Origin: an uncultured Lachnospiraceae bacterium
Lineage (GTDB): Bacteria; Bacillota; Clostridia; Lachnospirales; Lachnospiraceae
Assembly (NCBI GenBank): GCA_910578085.1
Contig: CAJTPM010000069.1
Coordinates: forward strand, 1-11,724
Direction: 5' to 3'
Length of the DNA stretch: 11,724 nt
Shown: positions 6,650-11,724 of the stretch, piece after piece
How positions within the stretch are numbered: position 1 is the stretch's first letter
Layout: every line of letters starts with the position of its first letter
The notes under the pieces: model-generated
What the model was told of the DNA's origin: nothing
Seen by the model: the letters and a program-made list of their open reading frames with translations, nothing else
The model's database searches: none
Translations under genes and position numbers: made by a program

Positions 6650-7492
6650 ATGTACGGAACCCTGTATCTGTGCGCCACCCCTATCGGCAATCTGGGGGAT
6701 ATGACGCTGCGCGTCACAGAAACGCTGTCAGCGGTGGATCTGATCGCTGCCGAAGATACGAGAAACAGCATAAAACTGTTAAATCATTTTGGTATTAAGA
6801 CATCTATGACAAGCTATCATGAATATAATAAAGTGGAAAAGGCGCAGACGCTCGTGCAGAAGCTGAGAGAAGGGCTTAATATAGCTTTGATCACAGATGC
6901 CGGCACACCGGCGATCTCAGATCCGGGGGAAGTGCTTGTAAAGCTTTGTCAGAAAGAGGGGATCCGGGTGACGTCTCTGCCTGGGGCAGCCGCCTGCATC
7001 ACGGCGCTGACGCTGTCAGGACTTTCTACGAGACGTTTCTGCTTTGAAGGCTTTCTGCCCACAGAGAAAAAGGAAAAGACGGAAATACTGGAAATGCTGA
7101 AAGAGGAAACGAGAACGATGATCCTGTATGAGGCGCCGCATCATCTGATACGCACATTGAGAGAGCTGTATGGGGTACTGGGGAATCGAAAGATCACGAT
7201 CTGCAGGGAACTGACGAAAAAGTTTGAGACGGTGTTGTCCACTACTTTTGAGGAAGCCCTTGCATTGTATGAGGAGGAGGAACCCCGTGGCGAGTATGTG
7301 CTTGTGATAGAAGGGAAGAGCCTTTTGCAGAAAAGGAAGGAAAAACAGGAGGGGTTTTTGGAGCTCGCCATTGAGGAACATATGAAGAGGTATGAGGAGG
7401 CAGGCATGAACAGAAAAGAGGCCATGAAGATGGTCGCAAAGGACAGAGGCGTCAGTAAACGAGAAATTTATCAGTATATGCTTGACAAATAG
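6650..7492 (+). CDS. rsmI: 16S rRNA (cytidine-1402-2'-O)-methyltransferase
   Basis: A 280-residue enzyme of the tetrapyrrole-methylase-like fold that adds the 2'-O-methyl group to C1402 in the 30S decoding centre. Family motifs are complete: ATPIGNLGD (9-17), AEDTR (34-38), ITDAGTPAISDPG (81-93), SLPGAAA (109-115) and YEAPHH (160-165). A C-terminal helical segment, MNRKEAMKMVAKDRGVSKREIYQ region (253-275), is the usual small helix-turn-helix-like tail. Length is normal. GGA at 6641-6643 in AAAGGAAA gives a six-base spacing to the ATG. The -35 box of the acpP promoter overlaps its last codons, so this gene ends the preceding operon without an obvious terminator. Confidence 0.95.
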   Translation: MYGTLYLCATPIGNLGDMTLRVTETLSAVDLIAAEDTRNSIKLLNHFGIKTSMTSYHEYNKVEKAQTLVQKLREGLNIALITDAGTPAISDPGEVLVKLCQKEGIRVTSLPGAAACITALTLSGLSTRRFCFEGFLPTEKKEKTEILEMLKEETRTMILYEAPHHLIRTLRELYGVLGNRKITICRELTKKFETVLSTTFEEALALYEEEEPRGEYVLVIEGKSLLQKRKEKQEGFLELAIEEHMKRYEEAGMNRKEAMKMVAKDRGVSKREIYQYMLDK

Positions 7493-7510
7493 GAAAAGCC
7501 TAACTATACT
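7482..7510 (+). promoter_or_regulatory. near-consensus sigma-A promoter of acpP
   Basis: TTGACA (7482-7487) is followed after exactly 17 bases by TATACT (7505-7510): a perfect -35 and a 5-of-6 -10 with ideal spacing. The -35 box overlaps the last codons of rsmI. Transcription would start near 7517, giving an 85-base leader before acpP. This is the strongest promoter seen in the window, which suits a highly expressed gene. Confidence 0.88.
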
Positions 7511-7531
7511 CTGTATAGATTGAGAAAGCCG

Positions 7532-7559
7532 TCTGCTTTAAAAACCGACCGGAAGCAGA
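7532..7559 (+). promoter_or_regulatory. hairpin in the acpP leader
   Basis: TCTGCTT (7532-7538) and AAGCAGA (7553-7559) form a perfect 7-bp stem with a 14-base loop, downstream of the predicted start and 27 bases before the ribosome-binding site. It may act as mRNA stabiliser or regulator site. It does not match the B. subtilis FapR operator as I know it. Confidence 0.4.
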
Positions 7560-7600
7560 GATTATAAAATGTGAAGGCTAGAGAAAAAGGAGACAAAGAG

Positions 7601-7837
7601 ATGTTAGAAAAAATTGCGGCATTAATAGAAGAACAGTTAGGAACTGTGGATGCGAGCGACATTACGGAGGAGACTTCTTTTAAGGACGACCTGGGTGCAG
7701 ATTCGTTAGACTTATTTGAATTGGTTATGCAGTGCGAAGAAGAGTATGGCATTGAGTTCCCCTCCGACGAGCTGGACAGCATGAAAACTGTAGGGGATGT
7801 GATACGGTTTATCAGAGAACAGGGGATAGACGCCTGA
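7601..7837 (+). CDS. acpP: acyl carrier protein
   Basis: A 78-residue acidic carrier protein for growing fatty-acyl chains in type II fatty acid synthesis. The phosphopantetheine site is Ser35 in GADSLDLFELV, in the usual DSL context, and helices I to IV are of normal length. ATG at 7601 is chosen over an upstream in-frame GTG (7571) because AAGGAG (7587-7592) lies eight bases before it and the protein then starts MLEKIAALI like other ACPs. It has its own promoter and terminator, so it is a single-gene unit. No fab genes are nearby, so assignment to fatty acid rather than another carrier-protein pathway rests on the strong family match. Confidence 0.94.
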   Translation: MLEKIAALIEEQLGTVDASDITEETSFKDDLGADSLDLFELVMQCEEEYGIEFPSDELDSMKTVGDVIRFIREQGIDA

Positions 7838-7862
7838 ATATAATAAAGAACAGTAAAGGAAA

Positions 7863-7900
7863 AGGCTTTTGAAACGGTGTGGTTTCAGAGGTCTTTTTTT
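7863..7900 (+). terminator. intrinsic terminator of acpP
   Basis: A 13-bp stem (7863-7875 with 7882-7894, three G-U pairs, 6-base loop GGTGTG) runs directly into seven Ts (7894-7900). It begins 25 bases after the acpP stop and is a textbook Rho-independent terminator. Confidence 0.9.
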
Positions 7901-7915
7901 ATTTCATAGGAAATT

Positions 7916-8081
7916 GCGACAGTGTAGATCATTCCAGGAGAATGCGGCATAATTCATTATGCCTGAACACATTTCTGAATGTGTCGCTGCCGGGCGACGC
8001 TATTTTTATGCGCAGGGAAAGAAAATCTTTCGTACTCGATTGCACAGGGGAAGATTTATCATCCTGTGCCGAAAGCAGATT
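7916..8081 (+). ncRNA. candidate structured RNA or leader upstream of spmA
   Basis: This fills most of the 317-base gap between acpP and spmA and holds no credible gene. Successive inverted repeats are: CATTC-CAGGA-GAATG (7930-7944), GGCATAA-TTCA-TTATGCC (7946-7963), ACACATT-TCTG-AATGTGT (7967-7984), GTGTCGC-TGCCGG-GCGACGC (7981-8000, one wobble, followed by TATTTTTAT), GAAAGA-AAA-TCTTTC (8017-8031) and GCACAGG-N14-CCTGTGC (8042-8069). GCGACA (7916-7921) can also close a multibranch over the first three by pairing with TGTCGC (7982-7987), which excludes the terminator-like hairpin. AATCTTTC (8024-8031) can pair with GAAA..GATT (8071-8081) instead of its local partner. I do not recognise a known class. 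Function and strand are inferred. Confidence 0.4.
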
Positions 8082-8090
8082 AAAATAGTG

Positions 8091-8120
8091 GTCAAGTTTT
8101 CCAGGACAGGCGCATAGAGA
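8091..8120 (+). promoter_or_regulatory. possible sigma-E-type sporulation promoter for spmAB
   Basis: GTCAAGTT (8091-8098) and CATAGAGA (8113-8120), 14 bases apart, resemble the sigma-E pattern (about ATATT, 14-15 bases, CATACAAT) with mismatches. In B. subtilis spmA-spmB are transcribed by sigma-E, so a promoter here is expected. The match alone is weak. Confidence 0.28.
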
Positions 8121-8154
8121 TATAGAGAAAGGATCAGACGGGAGGTAAAAAGCA

Positions 8155-8901
8155 ATGTTAAATTATATCTGGGCTGGAATGCTGCTGGTGGGAATTTTTT
8201 ATGCGCTGTTTACCGGAAACATGGAGGCGGTCTCCAATGCCTGTCTGGAGTATGCGGAGTCGGCGGTGACGCTGTGTATTACGATGGCAGGAGCGATGGC
8301 GCTCTGGGTGGGACTGATGGAGATCGCGTCGCAGGCGGGGTTAATTGAGAAGTTTACAAACAAACTGCAGCCTTTTATCAGTTTTCTGTTTGCTGATGTG
8401 CCGGCGGATCATCCGGCAAGAGGGTATATTGCGACCAATCTGGTGGCGAATATTCTGGGCCTTGGATGGGCCTGTACGCCGGCCGGGTTGAAAGCCATGG
8501 AAGAATTAGCGAAGCTTGAGGAAGAGCGGGGGACTCCGGGGTATGCGGCGGCAGGCGGCCGAAGAGGAAAGAGAGACAAATATGGAGGGACGGATGGACA
8601 GCGAGAAGAAAGGGCAGGATACGAGACGGTGGACAGACGGAGAGGCGAGATGGCCGCCAACGGAAAAGCAGGTGGGCTGAAAAAAGGAGACCGGTCTGCC
8701 AGCGATGCAATGTGCGCTTTTCTGATATTGAATATTTCGTCCCTGCAGCTGATCCCGGTGAATATGATTGTATACCGGACAAAGTACGGCTCGACGAATC
8801 CATCCGGTATTATTCTTCCGGCTATTGTTGCCACCTGCTTTTCCACACTGGCGGGAATCCTTTATATTAAAATGCGGTACGGGAGGAAAAACGGATGTTG
8901 A
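8155..8901 (+). CDS. spmA: spore maturation protein A with a charged insertion
   Basis: A 248-residue membrane protein of the nucleoside-recognition (Gate) domain family. SpmA and SpmB are needed for proper spore core dehydration in B. subtilis and C. perfringens. Hydrophobic segments lie near 5-20, 37-56, 92-110, 186-206 and 217-238. Family signatures include ATNLVANILGLGWACTPAGLKAMEEL (93-118) and SDAMCAFLILNISSLQLIPVN (183-203). Between them, residues about 122-180 form a hydrophilic, Gly/Arg/Lys/Glu-rich stretch. In ordinary SpmA this loop is short and the protein is under 200 residues, so some 50 extra residues are present. The frame is intact. GGGAGG (8140-8145) precedes the ATG by nine bases. 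Its end overlaps the spmB start by seven bases. Confidence 0.93.
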   Translation: MLNYIWAGMLLVGIFYALFTGNMEAVSNACLEYAESAVTLCITMAGAMALWVGLMEIASQAGLIEKFTNKLQPFISFLFADVPADHPARGYIATNLVANILGLGWACTPAGLKAMEELAKLEEERGTPGYAAAGGRRGKRDKYGGTDGQREERAGYETVDRRRGEMAANGKAGGLKKGDRSASDAMCAFLILNISSLQLIPVNMIVYRTKYGSTNPSGIILPAIVATCFSTLAGILYIKMRYGRKNGC

Positions 8902-9416
8902 TGCGGCTTTCGGTGATCATTATCCCGGCAATTATTTTTTATATCGTGCTGAACGGCGTGTTGAACAGGACGGACGTATATGACGCCTTTGTAAAAGGGG
9001 CCATGGACGGGTTGAAAACGGTTGTGAACATCCTGCCGACGTTGGTGGGGCTGATGATCGCAGTGGGGGTGCTGCGGGCTTCCGGTTTTCTGTCAATGTT
9101 AGGGAGTGTGTTCGGCAGCCTGACAGAAAAGGCGGGAATCGGCGCGGAGTTTGTACCGCTTGTCTTTATCAAGATGTTTTCCTCCTCGGCGGCCACCGGG
9201 CTGGTGCTTGATATTTTCGAGCAGTACGGCCCGGACTCCCGCACAGGCCTTCTGACTTCGGTCATGATGAGCTGCACGGAGACCTGCTTTTATACGATGA
9301 GCGTCTACTATATGGCGGCAAAGGTGAAAAAGACAAGGTGGACGCTGCCGGGAGCCCTGCTCGCCACGGCGGTGGGGATCATGGCAAGCATGGTGATCGT
9401 GATGTATCTGCAGTGA
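8895..9416 (+). CDS. spmB: spore maturation protein B
   Basis: A 173-residue membrane protein with the Gate domain, the partner of SpmA in spore core dehydration; the transported or bound molecule is not known. Hydrophobic spans lie near 3-22, 43-62, 86-105 and 151-171. The core segments VVNILPTLVGLMIAVGVLRASG (43-64) and FVPLVFIKMFSSSAATGL (86-103) and the TSVMMSCTETCFYTMSVYY run (121-139) are typical. Length matches the family. GGAGG (8882-8886) sits eight bases before the ATG at 8895, inside the end of spmA, so translation of the pair is coupled. No terminator is visible in the 21 bases before the convergent peptidase gene. Confidence 0.95.
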   Translation: MLMRLSVIIIPAIIFYIVLNGVLNRTDVYDAFVKGAMDGLKTVVNILPTLVGLMIAVGVLRASGFLSMLGSVFGSLTEKAGIGAEFVPLVFIKMFSSSAATGLVLDIFEQYGPDSRTGLLTSVMMSCTETCFYTMSVYYMAAKVKKTRWTLPGALLATAVGIMASMVIVMYLQ

Positions 9417-9437
9417 ATGATATGTAAATGTGTACGG

Positions 9438-11486
9438 CTATCGCTCCATGAGCAGCCTTTCTCTTAAAGACAGAAAATCCGAGGGGCCGGCGTCCAAATA
9501 AAACTGATGGAAACGATAATCGGAATACTCCTCCTTCCAGAGTTTTTCGGCTTCCTGTTTTAAAGACAGGATCTCCAGGTAACTTAAATAGTATTTCAGA
9601 TAGTTTGCCGGCTCTTCTGCGATGTAGGAATAGATATTTTCCGCGGCGTCCGCGGAGAGGCCAAACTGTGCGAGAAGCGCCTGTGTCTGGGGGAGCGTAA
9701 GGCCATAATAATGAATATGAAGGTCCAGGAGGGCGCAGAGGCACAGCTCCAGGGAGCGGGCGGTCTTTTGAATCTCGGTATCTGCCGCATAATAATTTCC
9801 GGCATAATCGTAGGAGAGCAGTTCCACATAGAGAGCCCAGCCTTCCGCGTAGCCCGGATAATCCAGGATGCCTCGCAGAGGATTTTTCGTATCGGCAATG
9901 CCGCTCTCCCTGGCGTAGACGGTCTGATAGAGATGGCCGGGAAACCCTTCATGGGCGAGAGTCGTGAATAGGGCAGTCCCCTCTAAGGAGGAAGCCGGAT
10001 TGATGTAGATCACATTTTTGTGAAAGGCATCCATCTGCGGCGTCAGATAAAAAGCCGGTGCGCTGGTGGCGGACAGGCTTTCCCCAATATATTTGATATC
10101 GCAGGAGATGGGCGGCAGCTGCTTTTTCAGGATGCCGTTTCCCTGTGCGTCGGAACCGGAAAGCAGGGGTGGGAAGTCCTGCCGCATATCTTCCTGTAAA
10201 AAGGCGAGGATGTCTTCTACGGAGAGAGGATGCGTATGCTTTGAAGCGCCCTGGGAAGCGGCATCCCACCTCTTTAGTGTGATGAGATTAAGACGCAGTG
10301 TATCGAACTGCGCGTAAAGCATATCCTGTATTTCCGTTATGGAGCGGTAGGAGCCGGTGTCTTTCCGGATGAGCAGAGCATAGTAGCGCTGTTTTTCTGA
10401 AAGCCCGGCGGAGTTTCCGGCAGCATAGCGGAGGAAACTGTCCGTGAAGCTGTCTGTTGCCTGGCCGAAGGTATCTGCGAGTCTGTCAGTGAAATAATCG
10501 GCAAAACTGACAGAAGTGTCAGAAGAAAGCGGCTGCGGGCTGCCGCCGGATATTCCAGTGTGGTTCGCGGAAGATGCAGATTCTGACAGTTCTGTCATCT
10601 CCTGTGCCAGCATCTGATAGGCGGGCATCACTTCCTGTGTTAAGATTCGAATATTTTCCTGACAATATGCGTCGAAGGCGGCGTTATCCAGAAGCTCCGG
10701 GTAGGCTTCCTGGAACTCATTCAGTCTTGTGGCAAAGGATTCCACCAGGAAATGGGAGCCGCTTCCGATACTGTCTTTAGTCAGGAAGGATTCACAGCTG
10801 TCCGCCAGCATTTCCGCACTGGATTTTGACATAAACAGTCCGGCATTCGCTTTTTCCCGTTCGTACACAAGCAGACCTTTGAAATAGTCATCGGTCTGGG
10901 ACAACAGGGAAAGATAGTCGTCGATATCCTTCCGCTTCTGAAACTGATATTCAGAGAAAAGGACCGGGAGCGTCTGCTGCATACCGCTGCCCGGTGAGAG
11001 TGGTTCCGCGTAACAGCTGTAGGCCGAGAGGGACTGCTGCAGCGTCAGATAGCGGGTGAGCAGCGTATAGCTGTACTGATTTTCGGCGGAAAGCTGTTTC
11101 TGGTCGATAGCCGAGAGCTCTTCCAGCCAGTCTGTGACGGCAGCCTGAGAGAGTGCCCGGTTTTCGGAAGAGTAGACAGGCAGATGAGCTTCGTGATCAT
11201 AGATGCCGTAATCCGCCGGATTTTTCAGGGTATAGTGGAGCGTCAGGGTATTGCCGGAGAGTTCGTTCCGGAAGATCTCCCGGCAGAGTCTGTTGTAGGA
11301 GGCGTCCGCAAGAAAAGAGGGCGCCGCATGATAAAGAAAAACAGAGAAAAAACCGGTAAAAAACAGCAGGAAAGCAAATAGCAGGGTAAGACCAGCTTTT
11401 TTGCCCGCAGTTTTGCCAGTATTTTTAATGTTGTCATGGAAGGGCAAAAAGCCGGAGGAAATTCGGATTTTTGAAGGGATACGCAT
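9438..11486 (-). CDS. DUF885-family metallopeptidase, membrane-anchored
   Basis: A 682-residue protein with a cytosolic basic N-terminus (1-30), one hydrophobic segment (about 32-52) acting as signal anchor and a large domain predicted outside the membrane. The DUF885 metal site is clear: H512-E513 and H518 in AHEGFPGHLYQ, followed by PGYAEGWALYVE (544-555), whose Glu548 is the likely third ligand as in related gluzincin-type peptidases. A Ser/Gly-rich linker lies at 301-327. There is no lipobox Cys after the hydrophobic segment, so a lipoprotein is unlikely. AGGAG (complement of 11492-11496) lies five bases before the ATG. It is convergent with spmB and alone on its strand here. Substrate unknown; peptide hydrolysis at the cell surface is the family-based inference. 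Confidence 0.9.
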   Translation of the reverse strand: MRIPSKIRISSGFLPFHDNIKNTGKTAGKKAGLTLLFAFLLFFTGFFSVFLYHAAPSFLADASYNRLCREIFRNELSGNTLTLHYTLKNPADYGIYDHEAHLPVYSSENRALSQAAVTDWLEELSAIDQKQLSAENQYSYTLLTRYLTLQQSLSAYSCYAEPLSPGSGMQQTLPVLFSEYQFQKRKDIDDYLSLLSQTDDYFKGLLVYEREKANAGLFMSKSSAEMLADSCESFLTKDSIGSGSHFLVESFATRLNEFQEAYPELLDNAAFDAYCQENIRILTQEVMPAYQMLAQEMTELSESASSANHTGISGGSPQPLSSDTSVSFADYFTDRLADTFGQATDSFTDSFLRYAAGNSAGLSEKQRYYALLIRKDTGSYRSITEIQDMLYAQFDTLRLNLITLKRWDAASQGASKHTHPLSVEDILAFLQEDMRQDFPPLLSGSDAQGNGILKKQLPPISCDIKYIGESLSATSAPAFYLTPQMDAFHKNVIYINPASSLEGTALFTTLAHEGFPGHLYQTVYARESGIADTKNPLRGILDYPGYAEGWALYVELLSYDYAGNYYAADTEIQKTARSLELCLCALLDLHIHYYGLTLPQTQALLAQFGLSADAAENIYSYIAEEPANYLKYYLSYLEILSLKQEAEKLWKEEYSDYRFHQFYLDAGPSDFLSLRERLLMER

Positions 11487-11510
11487 AAAAACTCCTGAAA
11501 GGTAAGTCCT

Positions 11511-11543
11511 TATAATATATGCCCTTCAGGGCATGTATTAGCA
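11511..11543. promoter_or_regulatory. 12-bp dyad over candidate divergent promoters
   Basis: Bases 11513-11524 and 11529-11540 form a 12-bp inverted repeat with a TTCA centre and one T-G pair. It overlaps a plus-strand TATAAT (11511-11516, no good -35) and, on the minus strand, an extended -10 TGCTAATAC (11535-11543) facing the peptidase gene. It could be an operator or a leader hairpin. Confidence 0.4.
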
Positions 11544-11676
11544 CAACGGATGTTGTGGTAGGCCGACAGGGGAGGAAGCAATGTCAGTTAGTTATCGGTA
11601 CCGGACGCCGTGAGGAAAGGCGCTAACTGGATGACATTGGTGAGGGGAGTACAAAATGACAGCGTAGAGACTTGAG
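11542..11676 (+). ncRNA. candidate pseudoknotted structured RNA at the right edge
   Basis: The region has no ORF of note but strong pairing. CACAAC-GGAT-GTTGTG (11542-11557) is a perfect hairpin. CAATGTCA (11579-11586) pairs with TGACATTG (11632-11639), then GTTAG (11587-11591) with CTAAC (11623-11627) across a TGGA bulge, then CGCC (11606-11609) with GGCG (11619-11622) capped by loop GTGAGGAAA. GTAGGCCGA (11558-11566) can pair with TCGGTAC (11595-11601) leaving two bulged Gs, which would be a pseudoknot. Purine-rich single strands GGGGAGGAAG (11569-11578) and GAGGGGAGTA (11642-11651) flank the long stem. This resembles riboswitch or conserved ncRNA architecture on the plus strand. I cannot name the class, and the 3' end is unclear. 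Confidence 0.5.
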
Positions 11677-11724
11677 TTTTCGTAAATTGTAAATGAAATA
11701 GAAAAAATAGCATTCCTTAGAGCA

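Noticed and set aside
7879..8088. A 69-codon plus-strand ORF starting at GTG inside the acpP terminator
   Set aside because: The start lies in the terminator hairpin with no ribosome-binding site, the peptide resembles nothing known, and the region is better explained as structured non-coding sequence.
11579..11639. Possible RNase P RNA fragment, because of GAGGAAA in the loop at 11612-11618
   Set aside because: RNase P RNA has GAGGAAAGTCC in the P4 context; here the motif is a hairpin loop followed by GGCGC and the surrounding helices do not match.

Overview
The window reads as chromosomal housekeeping DNA from a spore-forming, low-to-moderate G+C Firmicute. It is most likely a member of the Clostridia (Lachnospiraceae-like). 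Three things point there: a tRNA array with no encoded CCA ends, the gene order orn/lys/arg decarboxylase - nucleotide kinase - yaaR - holB - ricT - trmN6 - rsmI (the core of the Bacillus subtilis yaaO-tmk-yaaQ-yaaR-holB-yaaT-yabA-yabB-yazA-yabC neighbourhood), and the sporulation pair spmA-spmB. No mobile element, CRISPR array or phage gene was seen.

Layout. 1-412: the 3' part of tRNA-Thr(TGT), then tRNA-Tyr(GTA), initiator tRNA-Met(CAT) and tRNA-Phe(GAA), closed by a long intrinsic terminator. 432-2504: an HD-domain protein overlapped by a PLP-dependent decarboxylase that starts at TTG and carries an in-frame 36-bp tandem repeat next to its HMPGHK motif. 2573-4839: a terminator-like hairpin, a guanylate-kinase-like P-loop protein, yaaR and holB; yaaR and holB are separated by a 120-bp leader with competing hairpins and a G-run-rich, partly duplicated ribosome-binding region. 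4886-7492: ricT, trmN6 and rsmI. 7482-7900: a compact acpP unit whose near-consensus promoter overlaps the end of rsmI and whose end is a strong terminator. 7901-8154: a hairpin-dense non-coding stretch in front of spmA. 8155-9416: spmA-spmB, with a long charged insertion in SpmA. 9438-11486 (minus strand): a membrane-anchored DUF885-type metallopeptidase, convergent with spmB. 11487-11724: a non-coding region with a 12-bp dyad and a strongly structured, pseudoknot-capable segment that looks like a structured RNA on the plus strand.

How the genes fit together. The central block couples replication (HolB, the clamp-loader delta prime subunit), RNA modification (TrmN6 on tRNA, RsmI on 16S rRNA), mRNA maturation and development (RicT, part of the Y-complex) and nucleotide or polyamine metabolism (kinase-like protein, decarboxylase). 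spmA-spmB act in spore core dehydration.

No obviously new protein system is visible. The least explained material is non-coding: the multi-hairpin region before spmA, the structured segment at the right edge, and the holB leader. Two coding oddities also stand out: the decarboxylase repeat and the SpmA insertion.
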